Positions 1 through 8,634 of a DNA stretch of 64,000 nt are shown piece by piece. The stretch is from positions 1 to 64,000 of the forward strand of contig NZ_JAAVVB010000007.1 of assembly GCF_018449775.1 (NCBI RefSeq). The letters run 5' to 3'. The stretch is from Mucilaginibacter sp. dw_454 (lineage in GTDB: Bacteria > Bacteroidota > Bacteroidia > Sphingobacteriales > Sphingobacteriaceae). The notes under the pieces were generated by a model. It saw only the letters and a program-made list of their open reading frames with translations. It was not told the DNA's origin and made no database searches. The translations under genes were made by a program, and so were the position numbers. The first letter of the stretch is position 1; each line of letters begins with the position of its first letter.

Positions 1-20
1 CACGCTACGCTCAGGATGAC
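1..20. repeat. End of an intergenic palindromic repeat (partial)
   Basis: The window opens with CACGCTACGCTCAGGATGAC, the arm of a GTCATCCTGAGCG-type interspersed palindrome. The other arm lies outside the window, so the pairing cannot be checked. It sits 3' of the creD-like gene. Confidence 0.35.
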
Positions 21-64
21 GTGGTGGTAGATTGTAAACCGTAATTTGTTTTGCCAACTGCAGA

Positions 65-1450
65 TTAAACAACCTCCTCCTCATAATTTGCATTATCCCA
101 ATTGATCTTCCTCGAAAAATACATTAGTGCAGCTACAATGATGAACAGGGCTATACTGCCGGCCATCAAGGCAAAATCTTCCAGCTGGATGATGATGTAA
201 ATAAAGCCGTAAAACACAGATAGTATCCCCGCGAAAGAAAAAGCGGATACCCTGTTTTTAATGAGCGATGCGATGAACGCGGTTATTAACCCGATAGTTG
301 CAACAGATGCCACCAGGTAAGCCCAGTTAAAGCCTATCTGTTCTGAAAAAGATAAGAGCAGCGTATAGAAAATGATCATAGCTGCGCCGACTAATACATA
401 GTTAAACGAGTGAATACGCTGCTTGCAGATGAGCTCGGTTAAAAACAAGGAAACGAATGCCAGCAGGATGATGAGGATAGCATATTTATTAGTGCGGGTG
501 GTTTCCTGGTAATCGTCAACCGGCAGGCGCAGGTTTACGCCGAAAGTGGCGTTCTGCTGTTTATTGGCATTGTTGAGTACACTGGCGCTATCAGTCCATT
601 GCTGTGGGAAAGGACTATTGTAGTACAAGACGTGCCAGCGCGCGCTAAAGTCTTTGTTATTTACCTGGCGGGTGTCGGGCAAATAACGGCCGTCAAAATT
701 TGGCGTCCCCCAGTTGCCGCTAAGTTCTACGTCGGTAGTTTTGCCTAATTGCAAAAAGCTCAGGCCGTCGGTGCCGTTCAGATCGAGCGTACAGCTAAAT
801 GGTAAAGCATTATTGGCGATGTCGCCAGCATTAGTGGCGGCGGCCTGCAGGCCATTGGTAAAAGCCGATTCATTACCCGCCGACGGTGCGGCCGCAAATG
901 TTTGGTTGCCCAGCGTTAAACTTGGGTTGGTTTTTAAGCCCTTTAAATCGGACACACTAAACGTGATAAAAGCTTTTTCGGGTATGAGCTGATCGCTACG
1001 AATCCCCAAAGCGCTCAAATCTGCCTTGGCGAAATTTCCTGACAAACGCACCTGCGTTTTATACACTACAGCAGAGAACATGCCTTTATGAATAACATCT
1101 GTTTTCAGTCCCGCTTTGATGGATAATTGTTCAGGCAGTAGGAAAAGCTTTCTTTCTACCTGCTGTGGCCTGCTTTTGCCCGTACCATCGGGTACTTCAA
1201 TCTGATCTCTGTACGGGATGACCAATACCGGCCCTTTAATAAGCTGTTTACCGGCGAAGTTATAGGAGATGTTAGAGATCACCTCGTCGCGGCGCTGGGC
1301 GCGCTCATTAATGAGGTTACTGATCATTACCGAAGGTATCAGCAGCACCAAACTGAGCATCCCGATAAATACTAATTTAACCGTTACTGATTCCCTGAAC
1401 CATTTGGTTAGTTGCGTTGTGTTGTTTTGTTGTTCCATTTTATTATTCAT
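65..1450 (-). CDS. creD: CreD-family inner-membrane protein
   Basis: A 461-residue protein matching the CreD family (cell-envelope integrity / inner-membrane protein). One N-terminal membrane helix lies near residues 24-46. It is followed by a long periplasmic segment with the family's conserved start (GPVLVIPYRD), and about five membrane helices fill residues 320-445. In enterobacteria CreD belongs to the CreBC regulon and affects envelope stress tolerance; the biochemical role is unknown. There is no creBC here. It is the last gene of a leftward cluster after a membrane protein and a winged-helix regulator, and a palindromic operator lies 4-26 bp upstream of the start. An ATG four codons downstream (1438) is an alternative start that would leave more room for a leader. 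Confidence 0.85.
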   Translation of the reverse strand: MNNKMEQQNNTTQLTKWFRESVTVKLVFIGMLSLVLLIPSVMISNLINERAQRRDEVISNISYNFAGKQLIKGPVLVIPYRDQIEVPDGTGKSRPQQVERKLFLLPEQLSIKAGLKTDVIHKGMFSAVVYKTQVRLSGNFAKADLSALGIRSDQLIPEKAFITFSVSDLKGLKTNPSLTLGNQTFAAAPSAGNESAFTNGLQAAATNAGDIANNALPFSCTLDLNGTDGLSFLQLGKTTDVELSGNWGTPNFDGRYLPDTRQVNNKDFSARWHVLYYNSPFPQQWTDSASVLNNANKQQNATFGVNLRLPVDDYQETTRTNKYAILIILLAFVSLFLTELICKQRIHSFNYVLVGAAMIIFYTLLLSFSEQIGFNWAYLVASVATIGLITAFIASLIKNRVSAFSFAGILSVFYGFIYIIIQLEDFALMAGSIALFIIVAALMYFSRKINWDNANYEEEVV

Positions 1451-1456
1451 TTAAAA

Positions 1457-1476
1457 GTACTTTGAATTTCAAAGTA
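1457..1476. promoter_or_regulatory. Palindromic operator A upstream of creD
   Basis: The core CTTTGAATTTCAAAG (1460-1474) is a palindrome apart from its central base and is flanked by GTA and TA. It matches operator B (2435-2454) at 23 of 25 positions when the flanks are included. Reading leftward it contains TTACTTTG (7 of 8 matches to the Bacteroidetes -7 box), but no TTTG lies 20 bp upstream. The probable ligand is the winged-helix protein encoded next to it (inference). Confidence 0.6.
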
Positions 1477-1494
1477 AAAAGTCAAAAAAAAGAG

Positions 1495-1794
1495 CTACCC
1501 CTTTTGTTGTTTTATTAAATTTTCCAAAGCTTCCAGGTGTTTTTTAAAGGCCGCGATGCCTTTGATAGTTGCCTTGTAACGGGTATTAGGTTTACGCCCT
1601 AAAAACGATTTGATCACCGAGATATATTCCTCTTTCTCCAAAGCTTTGAGGTGCGAGGCCAGGTTGCCGTCGGTAGTAGCCAACAGTTCCTTTAGCGAGT
1701 TAAAATCATAACTCTCATTAGCAACCAGCACACTCATTACCTGCAGGCGTATGCGGTTCTCAAATGCTTTATCAAAATTATTAAGCGTTAACAC
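1495..1794 (-). CDS. Winged-helix transcriptional regulator (ArsR/MarR-like, HTH_34 type)
   Basis: A 99-residue protein made almost entirely of one winged helix-turn-helix domain. The recognition region is near residues 38-55 (TDGNLASHLKALEKEEYISV), followed by a wing with FLGRKPNTRYKAT. I see no ligand or metal-binding motif. The start is GTG at 1794, overlapping the end of the upstream membrane-protein gene by 14 bp, so the two are probably translationally coupled. No ATG fits a full-length domain. The gene lies between two copies of a palindromic operator. This suggests an autoregulated operon that responds to an envelope signal sensed by its membrane partner (inference). Confidence 0.8.
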   Translation of the reverse strand: MLTLNNFDKAFENRIRLQVMSVLVANESYDFNSLKELLATTDGNLASHLKALEKEEYISVIKSFLGRKPNTRYKATIKGIAAFKKHLEALENLIKQQKG

Positions 1795-2428
1795 GATCGT
1801 ATTTAAAGTACATTATTGCGCCGTACAAAACATGCAGCACGCCAAAACCCAGCGCCCAAAAATACAAGCCATAGCCCGGCTGCATCAGGGCCAGTAAACC
1901 CAATATAATTTCTAATATGCCCAGCCATTTTACATCGCCATAAGTGAACTGCGATGCCGATACCAGCGCCAACCCGTAAAACACCAGGCAGGTGGGCGCA
2001 ATAGCACCATAATGATGGCCGATATACAAAATAAAGGCAAAACAGCCCCCGGTAACCAACGGGAATAAACCGGCGTTTAATAAAGCACGGCTGCTTTGAT
2101 TCCAGACAGCTTGGTTATTGCGTTTGGCTTTTTGCGCGCTCAACAGTATTCCCGTTCCTATTGATACGAGCAATACGCCTATCGCGATAGCAAATAAAAC
2201 CAGATCCAAACCTTTAGGATAGCTATAAAATACAGCTGTTTGGGCGCTTTGATAATCTGTGATGACGTTGTTGTAGGGTGGCAATACTGTATAAGCAATG
2301 CCTGCACCAATAAGCGCATAAACACCAGCCAGCACGCCCGATAGCCCGCTTAGCGATATAAACTTGCTAGACCGCTCCATGATAGTTTTGATGGAACTGA
2401 TGTCGTCGTAAATGTCTTTATTTTTCAT
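1781..2428 (-). CDS. Multi-pass membrane protein of unknown function, first gene of the creD cluster
   Basis: A 215-residue protein with a short charged cytoplasmic N-terminus (residues 1-20) and five or six hydrophobic segments: roughly 22-49, 72-97, 112-138, 143-163 and 168-207. I recognise no catalytic motif. It is translationally coupled to the winged-helix regulator (14 bp overlap). Proteins of this kind next to HTH_34 regulators are commonly annotated as hypothetical. It may act as a membrane sensor or modulator for the regulator, but nothing in the sequence proves it. The promoter and operator B lie immediately upstream. Confidence 0.7.
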   Translation of the reverse strand: MKNKDIYDDISSIKTIMERSSKFISLSGLSGVLAGVYALIGAGIAYTVLPPYNNVITDYQSAQTAVFYSYPKGLDLVLFAIAIGVLLVSIGTGILLSAQKAKRNNQAVWNQSSRALLNAGLFPLVTGGCFAFILYIGHHYGAIAPTCLVFYGLALVSASQFTYGDVKWLGILEIILGLLALMQPGYGLYFWALGFGVLHVLYGAIMYFKYDRVNA

Positions 2429-2434
2429 TATAAA

Positions 2435-2479
2435 GTACTTTGTGTTTCAAAGTAAACCAATAAATTATTCATATGCAAA
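2435..2479 (-). promoter_or_regulatory. Promoter with overlapping palindromic operator B
   Basis: On the minus strand TTTG (2476-2479) is followed by 20 bp and TTACTTTG (2448-2455), close to the Bacteroidetes TTTG-N20-TAnnTTTG pattern. The palindrome CTTTGTGTTTCAAAG (2438-2452), within 2435-2454, overlaps the -7 box and the expected start of transcription. Protein bound there should block the promoter. The same motif recurs at 1457-1476. Confidence 0.6.
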
Positions 2480-2557
2480 TAGTTTGTGCAAAAATTTATT
2501 TTTAACAATCGCTAAGTTTTTCTAATTCCCGGCGACTAATTGTACAAATAGCATTCA

Positions 2558-3043
2558 TTGAAAGAGCAGTTCACTTTATTAATCACCAATAACCAGGGCC
2601 TGATCTTGAAGGTTTGCAATATGTATTGCAATAGCCGCGAAGATAAAGAGGATCTTTTTCAGGACATTGTGTTACAGCTTTGGCGGGCCTTTGCTTCGTT
2701 TAACGGCGACGCCAAAGTATCGACCTGGATGTACCGGGTGGCGTTAAATACTGCCATAACCCGGCTTAGAAAAGAAACCAAACGCGAAAAATTTGCGGGC
2801 TTTGATGATGATGCTGTTTTTGAGATAGCCGCTACCGACAATAAAGAAGAGAACGAACAGGTGATGCAGATGTACGAGGCTATCAAAAAACTATCAGAGG
2901 TTGAGCGGGCCATTACCATGCTATATATGGACGATTATAGCTACCGTGAGATTGGTGAGGTGATGGGTCTTTCTGAATCGAACGTCGGCTTTAACCTCAA
3001 TAAAATACGTACCAAAATAAAAACAATTGTAAACCAAGGATAA
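2558..3043 (+). CDS. ECF-type RNA polymerase sigma factor
   Basis: A 161-residue sigma-70 family protein of extracytoplasmic-function size. Region 2 spans about residues 25-75 (EDLFQDIVLQLW, then STWMYRVALNTAI). Region 4 is near residues 108-155 with a clear helix-turn-helix (YREIGEVMGLSESNVGFNLN). The start is TTG at 2558; no in-frame ATG precedes region 2. The next gene begins 1 bp after the stop and encodes a membrane protein, a usual place for an anti-sigma factor. There is no FecR-type partner, and neither SusC in the window has an N-terminal signalling (STN) domain, so this does not look like a nutrient-receptor sigma system. Confidence 0.9.
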   Translation: MKEQFTLLITNNQGLILKVCNMYCNSREDKEDLFQDIVLQLWRAFASFNGDAKVSTWMYRVALNTAITRLRKETKREKFAGFDDDAVFEIAATDNKEENEQVMQMYEAIKKLSEVERAITMLYMDDYSYREIGEVMGLSESNVGFNLNKIRTKIKTIVNQG

Positions 3044-3044
3044 T

Positions 3045-3680
3045 ATGGAACTGGACGATTTTAAAGCGCACTGGAACATTATCCAGGATAAAGAATTTCA
3101 ACAACAGAAAATTTCACCCGAAAAAATGGAACAAATTATTATGAACACAACAGAGACATTGAGCCAATTGCAATCAAGAACTATTTTTTGGAAACAAATT
3201 AACAAAACCACCACCACGATAGTTATTACTTTACTGGTAGTAGTTTTATTATTACGATCAATTGATGACCTAATTCTGCATAAGTTACTGGCCGATATCC
3301 CTGCAGCTATTGCTTACGCCGCTATTATAGCACTTTACTGCAAGTATACTGTTTGGGTGTTTAAACGGCAAGAACAGGTTTTTATCTTGTACAATAGTGC
3401 TAATGTAAAGCAAACGCTTAAACAAACCATCACAGCCTTCAAAGCTTTTTATTGGGGATTCAATTTTGTTTGCATGTTTTTATGCCCGTTGTATTACTAT
3501 GCTGTTATCAAGTTGCTTATACCTTATTGGCACGCTTCTCAACAAACTATCCTTATCACTTGTGTGGTGGCTACTGTGATTTCACTTATTGGTAGCCACT
3601 GGTATTATAGCGTGAAGTTTTTCAAGAAGCTAAGATCGCTTGATGAAAATTTAAAAGAATTAGAGAGCCAGGAAGGTTAA
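3045..3680 (+). CDS. Four-helix membrane protein, possible anti-sigma factor
   Basis: A 211-residue protein with about 45 cytoplasmic residues, then four hydrophobic segments (near 48-70, 80-103, 130-157, 163-185) and a charged C-terminal tail. The gene starts 1 bp after the sigma-factor stop, so co-translation is almost certain. The N-terminal segment begins ELDDFKAHWNIIQ and contains MEQIIMNT, a helical stretch that could hold the sigma factor. No zinc-binding anti-sigma (HxxxCxxC) motif is present. The anti-sigma role is inferred from position and topology only. Confidence 0.6.
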   Translation: MELDDFKAHWNIIQDKEFQQQKISPEKMEQIIMNTTETLSQLQSRTIFWKQINKTTTTIVITLLVVVLLLRSIDDLILHKLLADIPAAIAYAAIIALYCKYTVWVFKRQEQVFILYNSANVKQTLKQTITAFKAFYWGFNFVCMFLCPLYYYAVIKLLIPYWHASQQTILITCVVATVISLIGSHWYYSVKFFKKLRSLDENLKELESQEG

Positions 3681-3711
3681 TTTCAGCCTAAACATTACCA
3701 TCAAACAAAAA

Positions 3712-3731
3712 AGCCCCGACATGTCGGGGCT
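3712..3731. terminator. Bidirectional rho-independent terminator
   Basis: A perfect 10-bp inverted repeat, AGCCCCGACATGTCGGGGCT, with A-rich sequence on the left and TCTTTT on the right. It lies between the converging sigma operon and susD, so it can serve both. Confidence 0.85.
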
Positions 3732-3779
3732 CTTTTGTTACTAAGGCACTAAGCCCATTTTTGGAATCAAATCAATCTA

Positions 3780-5318
3780 TTAATTATAACCAGGGTTTTG
3801 GTACATTTTAACCGGGTCAAGCTTGTACTCATTAAACGGGATAGGATAATATCTATCTTTTGTTGAGAAGTTTGACAATTGTACTGCACCGAAATCAGCC
3901 GGGCTTTTAGCTTTAAAATATGCTACCAACTCATCGGTAGTAAAAGTACGCAGCAAATCAAACCAACGGTGATGCTCGAATGCTAACTCTACACGGCGCT
4001 CGTGCAAAATAGCCAGCTTTAGCGTTGGGAACTTGGTAGCGTAAGTAGCGTTGGTCATAGACACTGCATAAGTTGGCATGCCTGCACGGGTACGTACCAT
4101 ATCCAGGTATTGTGTGGCGCCTGCTGTATCGCCCAGGTAATTGCTTACTTCGGCCAGCATCAAAATCACGTCGGCATAACGCATCAGGATGCAGTCATTA
4201 CCGCCATAACCCAGGTTACTTGCAGCAGCGCTTGCATCGCGATATTTGGTGATGAACCAGTCTTTCACAATCGGGTCGTTAGCAAACTTAACCGAAAATG
4301 CCATACGCGGATCGTTAGCTTCATACTCATTGATCAAATCGTGCTGTACGTTACCGCCAACACCAGAGTTAGGTTTAAGCGAGTTAATGGTTTCGCCTTT
4401 AGCCTGGTTGTTGTACGCAATGTCAGAACTGTAGTTGATATCGCCTTGCTTGTTGGCAATTTGCCAGATCAGCTCCGGGCAGGTAGTTTTCTTGTTCACG
4501 TCAAACACATCAGTATAAGGTATTGAGCTTAATGTGGTGAACGTTTTCAAGTTGTAAGCAGCTAACAGTGCGGTCTTAGCATTAGTCAGATTGGTTTGAC
4601 GATTAGCCTGATCTTGCGTAGTTGCCATAGTCAGGTAAACCTGGCCCAGCAAAGTGTAAGCTGCAGCTTTTGACACGCGGCCGGTAGTGCTTGGCGTTTG
4701 CTGTGCAGGTAGCGGCGCGTTAGTAGCGTCGGTCAAATCGGCTACTATTTGTGTGTAAACAGCTGCTTGTTTTACCCTGAAAGTGCTGGCGGCAACATCG
4801 CCGGCAGTAGTTAGCTGTTTGGTAACCAAAGGCACATCTCCCCACAAACGTACTAAGTGAAAATACATCAGCGCTCTTAAAAATTTAGCTTCGGCAGCGT
4901 ACTCCAGTTTCTGGTTTGGATCGGTAAACGGCACTTTATCAATGTACGTTAATACCACGTTAGCACGGCTAACGGTACCATATAATGACGTCCAATGGCT
5001 AAATAAATAAGTATTACTTGGAATAAGCGAAAAGTTGTTGAACTGGAAAGGTTCGCCGGCGTTCGACTGGTTGTCGTTACGGCCGGTATCGTCCGAGCGC
5101 TCATCAGTCCATAGTCCGCTATCCTCGCCTATATTGTTGCTGCTGCGCAGCGATTGGTATATACCGTTTATGGCCAGCAAAATATCATTAGGCGATTTAA
5201 AGTCATTATCCAATGAGATAGCATTTGGATCACTTTTCTCCAAAAAGCTTTTTTTACATGATGATGCAACAACCAGCCCTATACTCAGGCATACAGTTAT
5301 TATAGTTTTATTTTTCAT
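3780..5318 (-). CDS. SusD/RagB-family nutrient-binding lipoprotein
   Basis: A 512-residue outer-membrane surface lipoprotein. It has a signal peptide with a lipobox ending ASSC at about residue 21 and then the SusD helical TPR-like fold. Family motifs include AEAKFLRALMYFHLVRLWGDVPLV near residue 140 in the middle and HERRVELAFEHHRWFDLLR near the C-terminus. It follows its susC partner by 25 bp. SusD captures ligand above the SusC channel. No glycoside hydrolase, sulfatase or protease gene lies next to it, so the substrate cannot be guessed. Confidence 0.95.
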   Translation of the reverse strand: MKNKTIITVCLSIGLVVASSCKKSFLEKSDPNAISLDNDFKSPNDILLAINGIYQSLRSSNNIGEDSGLWTDERSDDTGRNDNQSNAGEPFQFNNFSLIPSNTYLFSHWTSLYGTVSRANVVLTYIDKVPFTDPNQKLEYAAEAKFLRALMYFHLVRLWGDVPLVTKQLTTAGDVAASTFRVKQAAVYTQIVADLTDATNAPLPAQQTPSTTGRVSKAAAYTLLGQVYLTMATTQDQANRQTNLTNAKTALLAAYNLKTFTTLSSIPYTDVFDVNKKTTCPELIWQIANKQGDINYSSDIAYNNQAKGETINSLKPNSGVGGNVQHDLINEYEANDPRMAFSVKFANDPIVKDWFITKYRDASAAASNLGYGGNDCILMRYADVILMLAEVSNYLGDTAGATQYLDMVRTRAGMPTYAVSMTNATYATKFPTLKLAILHERRVELAFEHHRWFDLLRTFTTDELVAYFKAKSPADFGAVQLSNFSTKDRYYPIPFNEYKLDPVKMYQNPGYN

Positions 5319-5343
5319 CTCCGTATCTTTTAAATTCTTTGTT

Positions 5344-8300
5344 TTAGAAAGTAATGTTTACACCCAGGTTGTATGATCTAACCAGTGGATATACACCATA
5401 GTCAATGCCCGGGGCAAGGTTTGCCGGTTGGGTACTGTTTGATGCACCGCTTGAGTAATTGTAATCAACCTCTGGGTTATAGCCTTTGTATTTGGTGATG
5501 GTGAACGCGTTAACTACACTGGTAAATATGCGCGCCTTGGCAACACCCAGGGTGGTAGCCACAGCAGATGGTAGTGAATAACCCAGGCTGATGTTATCGC
5601 ATCTTAAGAAAGAGCCATCTTGCAGGTACACGGTAGATAAACGGGTACTGTTACTTTGGGTACCGCCACGCGAAGCACGATAGAAAGAACCATCGCCGGG
5701 ATTGGCAGCATTGCGGTAACGGTCGGCAACGTTTTCATATTGGTTACCAGAACCCTCGCCGTTGTACAGGTAATAATCCTGTCCGTCAAGCACCTGGTTT
5801 CCGTACGATCCGTTGAATGATGCATTAATATCAAAATGCATATAGCTTGAATTAACCGCGAAACCGTAAGTAAATTTAGGATAAGGTGTACCAATAACTG
5901 TTTTATCAGCATCGGTAATCACACCGTCGCCATTGGTATCCACAAAATACAGGTCGCCTGGTTTAACCGGGTTGGTTGATGATGATGATGGCGCTACTTT
6001 GCTGATGTTTTGAGGAGTTACCATACCGCCTACTTTAAAGCCGTAGAACATACCTACAGGTTGGCCCTGCTCTGTAATGTTGGTTAAGTATGAACGCTCA
6101 GCACCATTGATGATAATGGTGTTATTACCACTTAGTTTAGTAACCAGGTTACGGTTGATAGATATGTTACCGCTTGCGCCCAATTTAAATGCGCTGTTAT
6201 CTATGATCTTACCATCCAACTGGAAGTCAAACCCTTTGTTTCTGATTTGCGAATTACGCAGGTTTGTTAAAATAGTTGTACTGCCTGATATAGCCGAGAT
6301 TGGCTGGTTATACAGGATGTTGTAAGAGTAGCTTAAATAGTAGTTAGCGATAACGAATAAGCGATTATGCAGCAAGCCTAAATCTGCACCAAAGTTATAC
6401 TGCGAAGTCGACTCCCAGCTTAAACCTGCATCTTTAATACCACCGGGTACAATGGCCGTAGCAATAGTATTACCGAATACCACGCCGGTAGGATTACCTA
6501 AAGTTTGCTGAACATTGTAGTTACCAATGTTGTAGTTACCACTTAAGCCCCAGCTTGCGCGTAATTTAATGGTTGATTGTTTACCCAACCAATCATGATA
6601 AAATGGTTCTTCAGACAGCGTCCAGCCGCCGCCAACTGATGGGAAATAACCCCATTTGTTTAACGGCCCGAAACGTGATGAACCGTCGGCACGCATGGAG
6701 GCGGTAGCGTAATATTTGCTATCAAAATTCCAGCTTGCACGACCAAAGTATGACAGCAAAGTAACCGATGATTTACCACTACCTGAGTTTAAGGCAAAGT
6801 TGGCCGGGTCTGCACCTTTAGCCGTAATTTCCTCTATATTATCATTCTGGAAACCATGAGCAGTTACGCTTACCAAATCGTTATCGGTTTGTTGGGCAGA
6901 ATAACCTCCTAATAAATTGATGTGGTGTTTACCAAAGGTTTTATCATAGTTTAAGGTAAACTCGCCTAATCTATCATTCTGTATCAGGTCTGATGCGGTA
7001 GCGGTAGCCGCTGCAATAGATTGCGGTGAGCCGGGAGGGTTTGCACCGTTACTTAAATCAGTTGGCAAATAGTAGTCGTACTTCTCGGTATACGTTGACA
7101 TACCCAGGTTGGCTTTAAAAGTAAAGCCCGGTAAAATGGTATAAGTAGCAGATCCATTGTAATTACCACGGTAACCTTTGCGGGTAATTACAGTACGCTC
7201 GGCCAAAGCAACCGGGTTTTCAATTGATTGCCAGCCGTAAGCAGCAGACTCTGAAGCAGCACGGTTGGTTGCCAATGTTCCATCAGCATTATAAGCCGGG
7301 AAGAAAGGCATATAGATCAAAGCGCCCAGAATAGGGCCATGGTCAAAACGGCCTTCCTGCACCTCATGGTTGGTGTTTTGGGTGTAAGATACATTTGCCG
7401 CAACGCGCAGGCGCTTGCTCACGTTACCCTCTACGTTGGTTCTGAAGTTATAGCGTTCCTGGCCTGTAGAATGGATAATACCATCCTGGTTTTGGTAGCC
7501 CCCGCTAACATAGTAGCTCATGCCGTTGCTGCCGCCAGAGAATGACAGGTTATGCTTTTGGAAAAGTGCGTTGTGGTACAATTCATCCTGCCAATCGGTA
7601 TTGGTGGTTTGGTGAATTTCTTGCTGGGTAGCAAAATTGTAAATGTAAGTCGGAATTTGAACGCTGGCTGCGTTACCTACGTTGGCAACACGGGTAGCAT
7701 TGTTGTCAGAATACATTTGATCGTTCCAGGTATGGCCCGAGTTTACCCAAAGATCCTGGTAAGTATTGTTGCGGCCGTCAATTACCAATTGCGCAAACTG
7801 GTCTGCATCAAGCAATTTCACTTTATGCGCCAGTTGGTCCTGGCCCACCTGTACATCATACTCAAATTTACCTTTACCGTCTTTACCATGTTTGGTGGTG
7901 ATGATAACCACACCGCCAGAGGCTCTCGAACCGTAAATAGCGGCTGATGCAGCATCTTTCAAAATGTCAACCGACTCAATATCCTCAGGGTTAATATTGA
8001 TATCGTTACCTGCGGGATAACCATCAACCACATAGAGAGGATCTGAGCTGGCGCTGAACGAACCGATACCGCGTACACGAATCTTGGTGCTTTGGTATGG
8101 CGCACCATCGGTTTGTGAAATAGTTACACCGGCAACTTTACCAACCAAAGCTTGTCCTAAGGTTGGAGCCGATTTGTTTAGCTCTTCGGCTTTAACACTT
8201 GAGATAGCGCCGGTAACGTCTGTTTTACGTACAGACTGGTAACCAATAGCCACTACCTCGTTAAGCAGGTTTGTTTGTGGTTTTAGCTGTATGCTTATCA

Positions 8301-8634
8301 AATCACGATCAACAACTACCTCCTGGTTAATATAGCCAATGAATGAAAATACAAGGGTTGATTCTTGCTCGACACTGATGGTGTATTTACCATTAACATC
8401 GGTAGTTACACCTGCGTCAGTACCTTTAACACGTACAGATACGCCGGGTAATGGCTGATTTGTTTCATCAACTACCGTACCTGATACTTTTATGGAAGAC
8501 TTTGCGTTATTTGCTCCGTGAGAGCGAAGTGGGGCTGCCTTTAGCGACAGCGTTAGGGCCATTATAAAAACGACCGTAAGATTGAACAACACATAAAACT
8601 TTCTGAAAGATTTATGAGTAATCTTTTTATTCAT
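5344..8634 (-). CDS. SusC/RagA-family TonB-linked outer-membrane transporter
   Basis: A 1096-residue protein. A signal peptide is followed by a carboxypeptidase-D-like beta-sandwich (about residues 48-125, SGTVVDETNQPLPGVSVRVK), a plug with the SusC signature (YVVDGYPAG, SVDILKDAASAAIYGSRA) and a large beta-barrel ending in an aromatic-rich strand. No STN domain precedes it, so signalling to an anti-sigma factor is not expected. It forms a transport complex with the SusD encoded downstream. Transcription probably starts near 8834, giving a leader of about 200 nt with a stable hairpin. Confidence 0.95.
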   Translation of the reverse strand: MNKKITHKSFRKFYVLFNLTVVFIMALTLSLKAAPLRSHGANNAKSSIKVSGTVVDETNQPLPGVSVRVKGTDAGVTTDVNGKYTISVEQESTLVFSFIGYINQEVVVDRDLISIQLKPQTNLLNEVVAIGYQSVRKTDVTGAISSVKAEELNKSAPTLGQALVGKVAGVTISQTDGAPYQSTKIRVRGIGSFSASSDPLYVVDGYPAGNDININPEDIESVDILKDAASAAIYGSRASGGVVIITTKHGKDGKGKFEYDVQVGQDQLAHKVKLLDADQFAQLVIDGRNNTYQDLWVNSGHTWNDQMYSDNNATRVANVGNAASVQIPTYIYNFATQQEIHQTTNTDWQDELYHNALFQKHNLSFSGGSNGMSYYVSGGYQNQDGIIHSTGQERYNFRTNVEGNVSKRLRVAANVSYTQNTNHEVQEGRFDHGPILGALIYMPFFPAYNADGTLATNRAASESAAYGWQSIENPVALAERTVITRKGYRGNYNGSATYTILPGFTFKANLGMSTYTEKYDYYLPTDLSNGANPPGSPQSIAAATATASDLIQNDRLGEFTLNYDKTFGKHHINLLGGYSAQQTDNDLVSVTAHGFQNDNIEEITAKGADPANFALNSGSGKSSVTLLSYFGRASWNFDSKYYATASMRADGSSRFGPLNKWGYFPSVGGGWTLSEEPFYHDWLGKQSTIKLRASWGLSGNYNIGNYNVQQTLGNPTGVVFGNTIATAIVPGGIKDAGLSWESTSQYNFGADLGLLHNRLFVIANYYLSYSYNILYNQPISAISGSTTILTNLRNSQIRNKGFDFQLDGKIIDNSAFKLGASGNISINRNLVTKLSGNNTIIINGAERSYLTNITEQGQPVGMFYGFKVGGMVTPQNISKVAPSSSSTNPVKPGDLYFVDTNGDGVITDADKTVIGTPYPKFTYGFAVNSSYMHFDINASFNGSYGNQVLDGQDYYLYNGEGSGNQYENVADRYRNAANPGDGSFYRASRGGTQSNSTRLSTVYLQDGSFLRCDNISLGYSLPSAVATTLGVAKARIFTSVVNAFTITKYKGYNPEVDYNYSSGASNSTQPANLAPGIDYGVYPLVRSYNLGVNITF

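Noticed and set aside
2558-8634. Sigma factor as regulator of the first susCD pair (FecI/FecR type)
   Set aside because: There is no FecR homologue, SusC lacks an STN domain, and a bidirectional terminator separates converging units.
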